In this document: positions 1 through 9,541 of the stretch, piece by piece | Position numbering within the stretch: position 1 is the stretch's first letter | Layout of the letters: each line of letters begins with the position of its first letter | Origin: Mesorhizobium australicum WSM2073 | Lineage (GTDB): Bacteria > Pseudomonadota > Alphaproteobacteria > Rhizobiales > Rhizobiaceae | Direction of reading: 5' to 3' | Assembly (NCBI RefSeq): GCF_000230995.2 | Contig: NC_019973.1 | Coordinates: 4,292,001-4,356,000 of the forward strand | DNA: 64,000 bases | Notes under the pieces: generated by a model | The model's database searches: none | Seen by the model: only the letters and a program-made list of their open reading frames with translations | Told to the model about the DNA's origin: nothing | Position numbers and translations under genes: made by a program

Positions 1-178
1 GTGCGGGCGGCCTTGTCGAAACCTCGAATTGCTGTGGCGTCAGGATGGCGACCGACACGCGCTCCTCCTCTGGCCCGCTCGAGCGCTTCGGCGATGGTAA
101 CAACATAACGCTGGCGGCGAGCAGCCCATGCAGGAGAACCGAAGTGGAAATCCCCCAGGGCGAGGCCTCGTTTCGCAC
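1..178 (-). CDS. Partial N-terminus of an unknown envelope-type protein
   Basis: The minus strand reads in frame from a GTG at 176-178 to the left edge, giving about 59 residues. A short hydrophobic stretch (SVLLHGLLAASVMLL) is followed by a charged Pro/Glu-rich segment and then VSVAILTPQQFEV. That arrangement of one N-terminal membrane anchor and a proline/glutamate-rich linker is typical of TonB/TolA-like or DUF930-type proteins in rhizobia, but the fragment is too short to name. It begins about 30 bases after the rarA stop, so it may be co-transcribed with rarA. In-frame GTG and TTG codons slightly upstream make the exact start uncertain. Confidence 0.4.
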   Translation of the reverse strand, partial: MRNEASPWGISTSVLLHGLLAASVMLLPSPKRSSGPEEERVSVAILTPQQFEVSTRPPA

Positions 179-207
179 TGACAAGGCCACCGGGCTCCGC
201 AAGCCGG

Positions 208-1515
208 CTATTCCCGCTCTTTGCGCAGCTTTGCCCAGTAGTCGAGCCGCTTCCTGATGTCGCGCTCGAAACCACGCTCGGGCGGATCGTAGAAGGTCTG
301 GCGGCCCATCTTTTCCGGAAAATAATCCTGGCCTGAAAAGGCATCTGGCTCATCATGGTCGTAGCGGTAGCCGGCGCCGTAATCCTCTTCCTTCATCAGC
401 TTGGTCGGCGCGTTGAGAATGTGCTTCGGCGGCAGCAGCGAGCCATGTTCCTTGGCGGCCCGCGTGGCAGCCTTGAAGGCAGTGTAAACGGCATTGGATT
501 TGGGCGCGGTGGCGAGATAGACGGTGGCCTCGGCAAAGGCGAGTTCGCCCTCCGGAGAGCCGAGATAGTCATAGGCATCCTTGGCCGCGTTGGCGACGAC
601 CAGGGCCTGCGGATCGGCCAGACCAATGTCCTCCATCGCCATGCGAACCAGCCGGCGGCCGAGATAGAGCGGATCCTCTCCGGCATCGAACATGCGCGCG
701 AGATAGTAGAGGGCGGCATCGGGATCCGAGCCGCGCACCGACTTGTGCAGGGCCGAGATCAGGTTGTAATGGCCGTCCTGGCCCTTGTCGTAGATCGGCG
801 CACGGCGCTGGACGATGCGCTGAAGCCCTTCGGGATCGAATATCTCGCCCGGCTTGGCCGCGCGCCAGACCTCTTCTGCCAGGGTCAGCGATGCGCGTCC
901 GTCGCCATCGCTCATACGAATGAGCATCGTGCGTGCTTCATCATCAAGCGGCAGCGCCCTGCCCTCCGCCTCCTCCGCCCGCGTCATCAGCTTGGCGATG
1001 CTGTCCTCACCCAGCGAATGAAAGACCATGACCCGCGCGCGCGACAACAAGGCCGCGTTGAGTTCGAAGGACGGGTTTTCGGTGGTGGCGCCCACCAGCA
1101 CGACCGTCCCATCCTCCATGACGGGGAGGAATGAATCCTGCTGGGCGCGGTTGAAACGATGAATCTCGTCGACGAAGAGCAAAGTCTGGCGGCCGTTGGC
1201 ACGGCGCAGCTTGGCCGCCTCGAACACTTTCTTCAGGTCGGCGACGCCGGAAAAGACCGCCGATATCTGCTCGAAGGCAAGGCTGGTCTCGCCGGCAAGC
1301 AGCCTCGCCACCGTGGTCTTGCCGGTGCCTGGCGGCCCCCAGAAGATCATCGATCCCAGCGAACCGGAGCCGATCAACCGGGTCAGCGCGCCATCGGGTC
1401 CCGTCAGATGTTCCTGGCCAACGACCTCCCCAAGATTCTTCGGACGCAGCCTGTCGGCCAGCGGCCGTCCGGGCGGCACCTTTTCCGGTTCGTCAACGCT
1501 GAACAGATCGGCCAT
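208..1515 (-). CDS. rarA: Replication-associated recombination protein A (AAA+ ATPase)
   Basis: RarA/MgsA is a clamp-loader-like AAA+ ATPase that acts at stalled replication forks. The 436-residue protein has Walker A GPPGTGKTT near residue 60, Walker B LLFVDEIHRF near 111, a sensor-1 segment LVGATTENPSF near 138, and the C-terminal MgsA region. The ATG at 1513-1515 was chosen because it gives MADLFSVDEPEK and the usual family length; the open frame extends further upstream only through an intergenic repeat. It lies downstream of the DegP-type protease on the same strand, separated by a stack of hairpins, so the two may not form a simple operon. The identification is firm. Confidence 0.95.
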   Translation of the reverse strand: MADLFSVDEPEKVPPGRPLADRLRPKNLGEVVGQEHLTGPDGALTRLIGSGSLGSMIFWGPPGTGKTTVARLLAGETSLAFEQISAVFSGVADLKKVFEAAKLRRANGRQTLLFVDEIHRFNRAQQDSFLPVMEDGTVVLVGATTENPSFELNAALLSRARVMVFHSLGEDSIAKLMTRAEEAEGRALPLDDEARTMLIRMSDGDGRASLTLAEEVWRAAKPGEIFDPEGLQRIVQRRAPIYDKGQDGHYNLISALHKSVRGSDPDAALYYLARMFDAGEDPLYLGRRLVRMAMEDIGLADPQALVVANAAKDAYDYLGSPEGELAFAEATVYLATAPKSNAVYTAFKAATRAAKEHGSLLPPKHILNAPTKLMKEEDYGAGYRYDHDEPDAFSGQDYFPEKMGRQTFYDPPERGFERDIRKRLDYWAKLRKERE

Positions 1516-1525
1516 GCACTTCCTC

Positions 1526-1638
1526 AGAGCAATTCCCGGAAAAGTGTGAAGCGACTTTCCGTCCGGGATTGCGTCAAAACAAGGATATAGGGCAGGTCGG
1601 CGTTTTGGTGAAACGCCGACCTGCTCCAAGTTTGGAGC
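1526..1638. repeat. Composite intergenic hairpin element
   Basis: Three palindromes are stacked in the gap between the protease gene and rarA. The first (about 1526-1590) pairs AATTCCCGGA with TCCGGGATT across a GTGTGAAGCG-type loop. The second is a perfect 14-bp stem at 1592-1605/1611-1624 with a 5-base loop. The third is a 7-bp stem at 1623-1638. The first block resembles the short interspersed palindromes I know from rhizobial genomes. None ends in a clear T-run, so a role as a plain terminator is doubtful; mRNA processing or 3'-end protection is possible. Confidence 0.6.
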
Positions 1639-1659
1639 GCGATCCCTTCAGGGTCGAAC

Positions 1660-3153
1660 TCAGTAACGCAAAACCTGGCGCAGTATCTGCCCGCCGCGCT
1701 CGACGGTAAAGCGCCACCAGCGCGTATCCTGCTGGGCTACCTGCGCCAGCACTGCGGCGGTGTCGATGGTGGTGCCGTTGACCTCGCGCACGATGTCGCC
1801 TGGCTGAAAGCCGAAATCGGCGGCCGGCGAATCGCGATTGATATCGATCACCGTCACACCCTTGAGGTCGGTACGCAAGCCAAGCTTCTGGGCAAGCCGC
1901 GGCGACAGTTCCGAGACCTTCGCGCCCGAGAACGGGCTGCGGCCATGCAGCGTCACTTCCGAGGCTTTTGCCCCCTCCGGCGCGCGCTCCAGCGCAATGT
2001 CCATCGCCGCTTGCTGACCCTTGGTCAGGATCGCGAAATTCGCCTTGGTGCCGATCGACAGTGTCGCCATGCGGTAGTCGAGCGCCTCGATGCTCTCGAC
2101 CGGCTTGCCATTGATCTGCAGCACGACATCGCCCGGCTTCAACCCTGCCTTGCCGGCGGGACCCGTCGCGTCGACCGAGGAGACCAGCGCCCCGGTCGGC
2201 TTTTCCATGCCCAGTGATTCGGCGATCTGCGGCGTCACCGCTTCGAATTCGGCGCCGATATAGGGCCGCTCGAAGAAATCGAGACCGGCCTTGGCGGCAT
2301 CGGCGAAAGCCCGTACCATATTGGCGGGGATGGCGAACCCGATGCCGATCGAGCCGCCGCTGCGGCTGTAGATGGCGGTGTTGATGCCGACCAGCTGGCC
2401 GCCCATGTTGATCAGCGCGCCGCCGGAATTGCCGGGGTTGATGGCGGCGTCTGTCTGGATGAAATAACCCGAATCCGAAACGCCGATATGGCTGCGGGCA
2501 AGCGCGGAAACGATGCCGCTGGTGGTGGTCTGGCCAACACCGAACGGGTTGCCGATGGCCAGCACCAGGTCGCCGACCTCAAGCGCGTCGGAATCCCCGA
2601 TGGCGATGACCGGGAACGGCTTGTCGGACTCGATCTTGAGCACGGCGAGATCGAGCGTCTCGTCCTTCAGCATCACCTTGCTGGTGAATTCGCGGCCGTC
2701 GGCGGTCGCCACCTTGACCTCGTCGGCATCCTTGATGACGTGGAAATTGGTGACGATGACACCGCTCGGATCGACGAGCACGCCCGAGCCGAGCGAAGAC
2801 TGCGCACGCGGCTGGGCACGGCCGAAGAATTCCTCGAAGAATGGATCGCCTTCGAAAGGCGATGTCACCTTGGCGGTCTGCGAGGCATAGACGTTGACCA
2901 CCGCGGGTGCCGTTTGCTTGACCAGCGGCGCGAATGAAAGCTGGACCTCCTCGCGGCCGAAAGGCACGCGCTTGTCCGGACCTGAAGTGGCATTCTCGCC
3001 TTCGACGCCATGCAGCAAGTCCGTCAACACATCGGAGAGGCCTGGATCGGCGGGCTTGGCGGCGTCTTCGGCCTGCGCCTGCCGAACTGCCGGTGCGGCT
3101 GCGAACACAATGAAGGCGCAGAGCAGAACAAGGGACAGTCTTTTGGCGCGCAT
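1660..3153 (-). CDS. Periplasmic Do/DegP-type serine protease
   Basis: This is a HtrA-family endopeptidase of 497 residues that degrades misfolded envelope proteins. A Sec signal peptide (about residues 1-28, ending in AVRQAQA) is followed by a trypsin-like domain with a complete triad: His138 (NFHVI), Asp168 (TLDLAVLKI) and Ser243 (GNSGGAL). Two PDZ domains follow, each recognisable by its peptide-groove and GDVV/GDIV segments (TGPAGKAGLKPGDVV; DSPAADFGFQPGDIV). The ATG at 3151-3153 was preferred because it puts the lysine/arginine-rich n-region directly at the N-terminus; an upstream start ten codons earlier is possible. DegP and DegQ cannot be told apart from sequence alone. Confidence 0.93.
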   Translation of the reverse strand: MRAKRLSLVLLCAFIVFAAAPAVRQAQAEDAAKPADPGLSDVLTDLLHGVEGENATSGPDKRVPFGREEVQLSFAPLVKQTAPAVVNVYASQTAKVTSPFEGDPFFEEFFGRAQPRAQSSLGSGVLVDPSGVIVTNFHVIKDADEVKVATADGREFTSKVMLKDETLDLAVLKIESDKPFPVIAIGDSDALEVGDLVLAIGNPFGVGQTTTSGIVSALARSHIGVSDSGYFIQTDAAINPGNSGGALINMGGQLVGINTAIYSRSGGSIGIGFAIPANMVRAFADAAKAGLDFFERPYIGAEFEAVTPQIAESLGMEKPTGALVSSVDATGPAGKAGLKPGDVVLQINGKPVESIEALDYRMATLSIGTKANFAILTKGQQAAMDIALERAPEGAKASEVTLHGRSPFSGAKVSELSPRLAQKLGLRTDLKGVTVIDINRDSPAADFGFQPGDIVREVNGTTIDTAAVLAQVAQQDTRWWRFTVERGGQILRQVLRY

Positions 3154-3290
3154 TGCGAATCCTCCAAGCGAGTTCGGGCGCATTGTCCCGACGAATGTGC
3201 AAAATGAAAGGCTAAGCCGCTGAAATCCGATTTTTTAAGCAGTAAAAGCAGCTAAAGCTGAACCTGAAGCCGAAAACCTCGTCAGCTCAC

Positions 3291-3902
3291 ATGAAAAAAC
3301 AACTCCTGTCATTCCGTGACTTTTTGAAGACCGGCAGCTTGGGGCCGATCCGCCCCGACATGACAATGGCCGAGATTGTCGAGGTGCTCGGCACGCCTGA
3401 GCATGCTGACCCGGACTATTGGACGTTCGGAAAGCTCGAAATTTCCTTTGATATCGAGCCACCGCACCAGATGAACTGGTTTCAAATCGAAGAGGCCGGT
3501 TATCTCAAAGGCAAGTCGGAGACTGTCACCGATTGCTTTGCGCTTGCTCTAGATGGGCTCAGCGGAAAGACAAAGCCATCAGAGTTCCTGGGGGCCGGCC
3601 TTTGGCTTCCAGATCAGGCTAAAGTTTTCTACGCTACGTCTGGCCATGACATCGGGATGAATATCTGCGCCGGACTGATTCAGATTCATTTTCATGTGGC
3701 TACTGACTTCATCGGCGATCAGGACACCGAAGCGTATTTGGGCGCGTCCTCCACGTCGCAATCGATGAGGGAGATCGATTCTCGGGCCGTCCTCGACAGT
3801 ATCTATTCTTACCCCAGCCCGAAGACTGAAGAGGTACCGGGCGCATTCAATTGGAAGCTGTTGAGTGGAAGCCAGTATCTGGCGCTTGCCAGCGGACGGT
3901 AA
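3291..3902 (+). CDS. Hypothetical protein between the protease gene and the alpha operon
   Basis: A 203-residue soluble protein that I do not recognise. It has no signal peptide, membrane segment or obvious catalytic motif. The composition is balanced (many Asp, Glu, Ser, aromatic residues), and the N-terminal half carries a short repeat-like LG.P...DMT.AE..EVLG segment reminiscent of proteins that flank toxin systems, but this is only an impression. It is the only plus-strand gene among minus-strand housekeeping genes, and its codon use looks less GC-biased at third positions than its neighbours. It ends about 20 bases before the rplQ terminator. It may be a recent insertion; function unknown. 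Confidence 0.7.
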   Translation: MKKQLLSFRDFLKTGSLGPIRPDMTMAEIVEVLGTPEHADPDYWTFGKLEISFDIEPPHQMNWFQIEEAGYLKGKSETVTDCFALALDGLSGKTKPSEFLGAGLWLPDQAKVFYATSGHDIGMNICAGLIQIHFHVATDFIGDQDTEAYLGASSTSQSMREIDSRAVLDSIYSYPSPKTEEVPGAFNWKLLSGSQYLALASGR

Positions 3903-3918
3903 AACATCGGCAGACGCA

Positions 3919-3941
3919 AAAAGGGGCCCGCAGGCCCCTTC
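3919..3941 (-). terminator. Rho-independent terminator after rplQ
   Basis: An 8-bp perfect stem (AAGGGGCC/GGCCCCTT) with a four-base loop is followed on the minus strand by five T residues. It sits 25 bases after the rplQ stop and should end the alpha operon. On the plus strand there is no T-run, so it is directional. Confidence 0.85.
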
Positions 3942-3965
3942 AATTCAATTCGGAAAGACCGAGCC

Positions 3966-4397
3966 TTATGCGGCCGCGGCATCCGCGTCGGTGGCTTCGG
4001 CTTCGATGCGGGCGCGGTCGCCGGCGCCCTTGGCCGAGGTGTCGCGATCGACGAACTCGATGACCGCCATCGCGGCATTGTCGCCGTGACGGAAGCCGGC
4101 CTTCATGATGCGCAGATAGCCGCCGTTGCGGGTGGCATAGCGCGGGGCGATGGTGTCGAACAGGCGCTTGACGACGCCCTCATTGCCGATCTGCGCGATC
4201 ACCTGGCGGCGCGCGTGCAGGTCGCCGCGCTTGCCGAGCGTCACCAGCTTCTCGACGATCGGACGCAGGTCCTTCGCCTTCGGCAAGGTGGTGACGATCT
4301 GCTCGTGCTCGAGCAGCGACACCGCCAGGTTGGCGAACATCGACTTGCGGTGGCTTATGCTGCGGGCGAAGCGGCGGCCTTTGAAACCGTGGCGCAT
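3966..4397 (-). CDS. rplQ: 50S ribosomal protein L17
   Basis: L17 is a 23S rRNA-binding protein near the peptide exit tunnel. The 143-residue product begins [18 protein letters not shown], with the family core [16 protein letters not shown] and the segment [18 protein letters not shown]. An acidic/alanine-rich C-terminal tail (residues 125-143) extends it beyond the E. coli length of 127, as is common in alphaproteobacteria. It is the last gene of the alpha operon, 104 bases downstream of rpoA, and is followed by a strong terminator. Confidence 0.98.
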   Translation of the reverse strand: MRHGFKGRRFARSISHRKSMFANLAVSLLEHEQIVTTLPKAKDLRPIVEKLVTLGKRGDLHARRQVIAQIGNEGVVKRLFDTIAPRYATRNGGYLRIMKAGFRHGDNAAMAVIEFVDRDTSAKGAGDRARIEAEATDADAAAA

Positions 4398-4501
4398 GGC
4401 TCTTTTCCTTCTTCAGTTGTTCAAGAGGCCACGGCCTCCGAGGGTTTTCCGCATGACCGTCGGATCGAGCGGCTCACGCCGCCGATCCTTGGAATTCATG
4501 C

Positions 4502-5512
4502 TCAATATTGGTCTTCGTAACGCTTGGCGAGGTCTTCGATGTTTTCCGGCGGCCAGTCCGGCACTTCCATGCCGAGGTGCAGGCCCATCGCCGCCAGCAC
4601 TTCCTTGATCTCGTTCAGCGACTTGCGGCCGAAGTTCGGGGTGCGCAGCATCTCGGCTTCGGTCTTCTGGATGAGATCGCCGATATAGACGATGTTGTCG
4701 TTCTTCAGGCAGTTGGCCGAACGCACCGAAAGCTCGAGTTCGTCGACCTTCTTGAGCAGCGCCGGGTTGAAGGCGAGCTCGGTGACGGCTTCGGCGGCGA
4801 CTTCCTTCTGCGGCTCGTCGAAGTTGACGAACAGGCCAAGCTGGTCCTGCAGGATGCGGGCGGCGAAAGCCACCGCGTCCTCGCCCGAGATCGAACCGTC
4901 GGTCTCGATGGTCATGGTCAGCTTGTCATAGTCGAGAACCTGGCCCTCGCGGGTGTTCTCGACCTTGTAGGAGACCTTCTTCACCGGCGAATAGAGGCTG
5001 TCGACCGGGATCAGGCCGATCGGCGCGTCCTCGGCGCGGTTGCGCTCGGCAGGCACGTAGCCCTTGCCGGTGTCGACGGTGAATTCCATGCGGATTTCAG
5101 CGCCTTCGTCCAGCGTGCAGATGACGTGGTCGGGGTTGAGGATCTCGACGTCGCCAACCGTCTGGATGTCGCCGGCAAGAACCGCACCCGGGCCCTGCTT
5201 GCGAACGACCATGCGCTTGGGGCCATCGCCTTCCATGCGGATTGCGATTTCCTTGATGTTCAGGACGATGTCGGTCACGTCCTCGCGCACGCCGGCGATG
5301 GACGAGAATTCATGCAGAACACCGTCGATCTGCACGGCGGTGACGGCCGCCCCGCGCAGCGAAGACAGAAGCACGCGGCGCAGCGCGTTGCCAAGCGTCA
5401 GGCCAAAGCCACGCTCGAGCGGCTCGGCGACCAGCGTGGTCAGCGTCTTCTTCTTCGACGAGAACTCGATCTTGTTCGGCTTGATCAGTTCCTGCCAATT
5501 TTTCTGGATCAT
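4502..5512 (-). CDS. rpoA: DNA-directed RNA polymerase subunit alpha
   Basis: RpoA dimerises to nucleate RNA polymerase assembly, and its C-terminal domain contacts UP elements and activators. The 336-residue protein starts [14 protein letters not shown]; the N-terminal domain carries the dimerisation segment [17 protein letters not shown] near residue 40. The C-terminal domain (from about 250) has [16 protein letters not shown] and the helix-hairpin-helix [16 protein letters not shown]. The ATG at 5512 was chosen over an open upstream extension because it gives the standard N-terminus. It lies between rpsK and rplQ, the usual alpha-operon order. Confidence 0.98.
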
Positions 5513-5615
5513 GATGCTTTCCTTCCGTTGACCCGCCACCATCCAATCGTGGCGGGCGACCTGGAATACCGTGGAGGAACGCCCTTGGGCGCTCACGCGG
5601 CGTTCGATAAATTGC

Positions 5616-6005
5616 TTAGACGCGGCGCTTCTTGCGCGGGCGGCAGCCATTGTGCGGGATCGGCGTCACATCACGAATCGAGGTGATGGTGAAGCCGGCC
5701 GCCTGCAGGGCGCGCAGCGCCGATTCACGACCGGAGCCCGGTCCGCAGACCTCGACTTCGAGCATGCGCATGCCGTGTTCCTGGGCCTTCTTGGCAACGT
5801 CCTCGGCAGCCATCTGGGCGGCGAACGGGGTCGACTTGCGCGAACCCTTGAAGCCCTGGGCACCGGCCGACGACCAGGCAATCGAATTGCCCTGCGCGTC
5901 GGTGATGGTGATCATCGTGTTGTTGAAGGTCGAATTGACGTGGGCAACGCCCGACGAAATGTTCTTGCGTTCGCGACGGCGAACACGAGCGGCTTCCTTG
6001 GCCAT
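5616..6005 (-). CDS. rpsK: 30S ribosomal protein S11
   Basis: S11 lies in the platform of the small subunit and helps position mRNA near the E site. The 129-residue protein matches the normal length. It contains [19 protein letters not shown] and the conserved C-terminal [16 protein letters not shown]. It is preceded by rpsM and followed by rpoA, 103 bases away. Confidence 0.98.
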
Positions 6006-6127
6006 GATAGTCCTTTCAGTTGATCTCTACACCGCCGTAATGCCAGCGGCTCCACCTGGAAAAGTGAATAGTGAATTAGTGAGTAGCGATGACGTCCTCA
6101 CCACCCACTACCAACCACTCACTCTTA

Positions 6128-6496
6128 TTACTTCTTCTTGCCGGCGATCGACTTGGCCGGGCCCTTGCGGGTACGTGCATTGGTGTGCGTGCGCTGGCCG
6201 CGAACCGGTAGCGAGCGGCGGTGACGCAGGCCGCGGTAGCAGCCAAGGTCCATGAGCCGCTTGATGTTCATCGACACTTCGCGGCGCAGGTCGCCTTCGA
6301 CCTGATAGTCGCGGTCGATGGTCTCGCGGATCTGCAGCACTTCCGCATCGGTCAACTGGTTGACGCGGCGCTCGGCCGGGATGCCGACCTTGTCGACGAT
6401 CTCCTGGGCGAACTTCTTGCCAATGCCGTGAATGTACTGAAGCGCGATGACGACGCGCTTGTTGGTCGGAATGTTGACGCCGGCTATACGAGCCAT
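6128..6496 (-). CDS. rpsM: 30S ribosomal protein S13
   Basis: S13 binds the head of the 30S subunit and contacts the P-site tRNA and L5. The 122-residue product starts [15 protein letters not shown], carries the helix-two-turn-helix segment [15 protein letters not shown], and ends in the basic tail [20 protein letters not shown] that reaches tRNA. The ATG at 6496 was chosen over one ten codons upstream because it gives the standard N-terminus. It is the first gene of the alpha operon, 200 bases after adk. Confidence 0.98.
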   Translation of the reverse strand: MARIAGVNIPTNKRVVIALQYIHGIGKKFAQEIVDKVGIPAERRVNQLTDAEVLQIRETIDRDYQVEGDLRREVSMNIKRLMDLGCYRGLRHRRSLPVRGQRTHTNARTRKGPAKSIAGKKK

Positions 6497-6696
6497 GTTC
6501 TTCTCTTCTCCATGTGGGCCGGACAAGCCGGCATTATTCAGATTGCCCCGCGTCCGGTGGAGGCCGGCCCTTGCGGGAGTTTCCAGTTCAAAGCGACTGC
6601 CCTGCCCTTGCGGACAGGCAAAGCGCGCATCTGATAGGAAGACGGGCCGCCATACCGCAGCAAGCCGTCTCCGTCAAGCTTAATCTTTAAATTCCC

Positions 6697-7293
6697 TTAC
6701 CGCGCCTTCTCGGCCGCGGCGAGCACGGCTTCAATCTCGGCCGTTACGGCGTCGATGCTGGCCATGCCGTCCACAGTCTTGAGCTTGCCTTTGGCGTAAT
6801 AGTAGCCGGTCAGCGGAGCGGTCTTCTTGTAGTACTCCCGCAGCCGCTCTTCGAACACGGCGGGATTGTCGTCCTTGCGCACCGGCTGGCCGGCGGCCTT
6901 TGCATCATCGGCGCGCTTGACGATTCGACCAACCAGGGCCCTGTCGTCGACGACCAGTTCGATGACGGTGTCGAGACCAATGCCACGCTCTGAAAGCATC
7001 GATTCAACCGCATCCGCCTGCACCAGCGTGCGCGGATAGCCGTCGAGGATAAAACCCTTGGCGCAGTCAGCCTGATCGATACGCTCGGCGACGATGGCGT
7101 TGACGATGGCGTCGGACACCAGCTCGCCGGCATCCATCACCGCCTTGGCACGCTTGCCGACCTCGGTACCGGCCTGAACGGCGGCACGCAGCATATCACC
7201 CGTCGAGAGCTGGGGTATGCCGTGTTTTTCTACCAGTCTTTGTGCTTGTGTCCCCTTGCCCGCTCCTGGCGGCCCAAGCAAAATCAACCTCAT
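6697..7293 (-). CDS. adk: Adenylate kinase
   Basis: Adk interconverts ATP + AMP and 2 ADP and balances cellular adenylates. The 198-residue protein has the P-loop [14 protein letters not shown] at residues 7-20, an NMP-binding segment with [12 protein letters not shown], and the [12 protein letters not shown] motif. The lid is the short, zinc-free type, with [16 protein letters not shown] in place of the long lid, which explains the shorter length compared with the 214 residues of E. coli. The start codon overlaps the secY stop by four bases (ATGA), implying translational coupling in the spc operon. Confidence 0.97.
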   Translation of the reverse strand: MRLILLGPPGAGKGTQAQRLVEKHGIPQLSTGDMLRAAVQAGTEVGKRAKAVMDAGELVSDAIVNAIVAERIDQADCAKGFILDGYPRTLVQADAVESMLSERGIGLDTVIELVVDDRALVGRIVKRADDAKAAGQPVRKDDNPAVFEERLREYYKKTAPLTGYYYAKGKLKTVDGMASIDAVTAEIEAVLAAAEKAR

Positions 7294-8630
7294 CTGGCTT
7301 TCTTCCCCCCGCGCAGCTTCGACTTCTTGATCAGGCCTTCATACTGGTGCGCGATCAGGTGACCCTGAATCTGCGCAACCGTATCGAGCGTGACACTGAC
7401 CACGATCAGAAGCGATGTGCCACCGAGGTAGAATGGTACGCCAGTCGCCGAGATCAGGAACTCCGGCAGCAGGCACACCAGCACCAGATAGATGGCGCCG
7501 ACGACGGTGATGCGGGTAAGGACGTAATCGATATAGTCGGCGGTGCGCTCGCCCGGACGATAGCCAGGGATGAAGCCCGAATGCTTCTTGAGCTGGTCGG
7601 CGGTGTCCTTCGGGTTGAACACGATCGCTGTGTAGAAGAAGGCGAAGAACACGATCATCGCCGCATAGAATGCCATGTAGAGCGGCTGGCCGTGGCCAAG
7701 CGAGGCCAGGATCGTGCTGGCCCAGGCCGGCATGTTGGTCGTCTGCGAGAAGCCGGCGACGGTGGCCGGCAGCAGAAGCAGCGACGACGCGAAGATCGGC
7801 GGGATGACGCCCGAGGTGTTGAGCTTGAGCGGCAGATGCGAGGTATCGCCCTGGAACATGCGATTGCCGACCTGGCGCTTCGGATACTGGATCAGCAGGC
7901 GGCGCTGGGCGCGCTCGAAGAACACGATAAGCGCTATGACGACGATGGCCAGCACGATGATCGCCAGGATCAGGCCGGTCGACAGGGCGCCGGTACGGCC
8001 GAGTTCCAGTGTGCCGGAAATGGCATGCGGCAAGCCGGCGACGATGCCGGAGAAGATGATCAGCGAAATGCCGTTGCCGATGCCGCGCGCGGTGATCTGC
8101 TCGCCCAGCCACATCAGGAACATGGTGCCGCCGACCAGCGTGACGACGGTGGAGATGCGGAAGAACATGCCGGGATCGCTGACGATGCCGTTGCCGTTCT
8201 CCAGTCCCACCGAAATGCCATAGGCCTGCACCAGCGCCAGGAGCACGGTGCCGTAGCGCGTGTACTGGTTGATGACCTTGCGGCCCTGCTCGCCTTCCTT
8301 CTTCAGCGCTTCCAGCGAGGGAATGACCGAGGTCATCAGCTGCATGATGATGGAAGCGGAGATGTAGGGCATGATGCCGAGTGCAAAGATCGCCATGCGC
8401 TGCACGGCACCGCCGGCGAACATGTTGAACATGCCGAGCACGCCCTTGCTCTGCGAGGAGAAGGCCTGGGCGAAAGCGTCGGGATTGATGCCGGGAAGCG
8501 GGATGTAGGTGCCGAGACGATAGACGAGCAACGCGCCGATGGTGAACCAGATGCGTTTCTTAAGGTCCTCCGCCTTGGCGAAGGCCGAGAAATTCAGATT
8601 CGAGGCTAGTTGTTCAGCAGCCGAAGCCAT
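7290..8630 (-). CDS. secY: Preprotein translocase subunit SecY
   Basis: SecY is the channel-forming subunit of the Sec translocon in the inner membrane. The 446-residue protein shows about ten hydrophobic segments, the plug-region segment [19 protein letters not shown], and the cytosolic loop GQQGRKV-like [15 protein letters not shown]. The C-terminus has the basic loop [22 protein letters not shown], which contacts the ribosome and SecA. It lies between rplO and adk, its usual place, with SecE encoded about 29 kb away in the rif region. Confidence 0.98.
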   Translation of the reverse strand: MASAAEQLASNLNFSAFAKAEDLKKRIWFTIGALLVYRLGTYIPLPGINPDAFAQAFSSQSKGVLGMFNMFAGGAVQRMAIFALGIMPYISASIIMQLMTSVIPSLEALKKEGEQGRKVINQYTRYGTVLLALVQAYGISVGLENGNGIVSDPGMFFRISTVVTLVGGTMFLMWLGEQITARGIGNGISLIIFSGIVAGLPHAISGTLELGRTGALSTGLILAIIVLAIVVIALIVFFERAQRRLLIQYPKRQVGNRMFQGDTSHLPLKLNTSGVIPPIFASSLLLLPATVAGFSQTTNMPAWASTILASLGHGQPLYMAFYAAMIVFFAFFYTAIVFNPKDTADQLKKHSGFIPGYRPGERTADYIDYVLTRITVVGAIYLVLVCLLPEFLISATGVPFYLGGTSLLIVVSVTLDTVAQIQGHLIAHQYEGLIKKSKLRGGKKAR

Positions 8631-8726
8631 GCCTGATTCTCCGCTTGGTAACGCTTGATGGCCCGTGAGGTCAGGCGGTGCGTTTCACCGAAGCTCACGA
8701 GATAAGCTCCGGGCTGTAAACATGCA

Positions 8727-8750
8727 AGCGGCCGCGTCGACGCGGCCGCT
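8727..8750. repeat. Perfect 24-bp palindrome between rplO and secY
   Basis: AGCGGCCGCG is followed by the self-complementary TCGA and then the exact reverse complement, giving a strong GC-rich hairpin in the 193-base gap upstream of secY. There is no T-run on either strand, so it is not a standard intrinsic terminator. It could weaken transcription or set a processing site between ribosomal genes and secY. Confidence 0.7.
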
Positions 8751-8823
8751 AAATTGAGCAGGTCAAAGCGCGATCTCAAGCAAAAACGGATACCACTCTT
8801 GCCGACCGCTCTTCAAATTGCCG

Positions 8824-9297
8824 TTACTCGGCGGCTGCCTTTTCCGGCAGCTTGACCGAACCGCCGGCCTTTTCGATCTTCTCGATCGCGGCCTTGGAGG
8901 CGCCGGCGACGTCGAAGGCGAGCTTGGCCTTGAGTTCGCCATCGGACAGCACGCGCACGCCATCCTTGACGCGACGGATGACGCCGGCGGCGACAAGCGC
9001 CTCGGCCGTCACGGTCGCCTTGACGTCAAGCTTCTTGGCATCGACGGCTTCCTGGATACGGGCCAGCGAGACGACGGTGAAGCTCTTGGCGAAGATGTTG
9101 TTGAAGCCACGCTTCGGCAGACGCCTGTAGAGCGGCATCTGGCCACCCTCGAAGCCGTTGACGGCGACGCCGGAGCGCGCCTTCTGGCCCTTGACGCCGC
9201 GACCGGCGGTCTTGCCCGAGCCGGAGCCGATACCGCGGCCGAGACGCTTCTTGGAGTGCGTCGCGCCGTCCTTGTCACGCAGATCATTGAGTTTCAT
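8824..9297 (-). CDS. rplO: 50S ribosomal protein L15
   Basis: L15 is a late-assembly 23S rRNA-binding protein. The 157-residue product begins [18 protein letters not shown] and has the very basic glycine-rich N-terminal arm ([20 protein letters not shown]) followed by [19 protein letters not shown]. It is longer than the E. coli protein because of the acidic/alanine-rich C-terminal extension. Placed directly after rpmD in the spc operon. Confidence 0.98.
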   Translation of the reverse strand: MKLNDLRDKDGATHSKKRLGRGIGSGSGKTAGRGVKGQKARSGVAVNGFEGGQMPLYRRLPKRGFNNIFAKSFTVVSLARIQEAVDAKKLDVKATVTAEALVAAGVIRRVKDGVRVLSDGELKAKLAFDVAGASKAAIEKIEKAGGSVKLPEKAAAE

Positions 9298-9319
9298 CTG
9301 GGTTCTCCTGCGCTCTTGC

Positions 9320-9517
9320 TCAGCCCTCGTCCACGACGCGGACGAGATGCTGGACGGCAGCGATCATGCCGCGCACGGAAGGCGTATCTTCCAGCGTGCG
9401 CTGCTTGTGCATCTTGTTGAGGCCGAGGCCGACCAGCGTTGCGCGCTGTTCCTTCGGGCGGCGGATCGGCGAACCGATCTGCTCAACGGTGATGGTCTTG
9501 GTTGCTTTCTTGGCCAT
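9320..9517 (-). CDS. rpmD: 50S ribosomal protein L30
   Basis: L30 is a small 23S rRNA-binding protein. The 65-residue product begins [20 protein letters not shown] and has the typical [20 protein letters not shown] segment. The ATG at 9517 was chosen over a TTG two codons upstream. It sits between rpsE and rplO. Confidence 0.97.
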   Translation of the reverse strand: MAKKATKTITVEQIGSPIRRPKEQRATLVGLGLNKMHKQRTLEDTPSVRGMIAAVQHLVRVVDEG

Positions 9518-9541
9518 GGTCAAAATCCCTGGTCAGATCGA

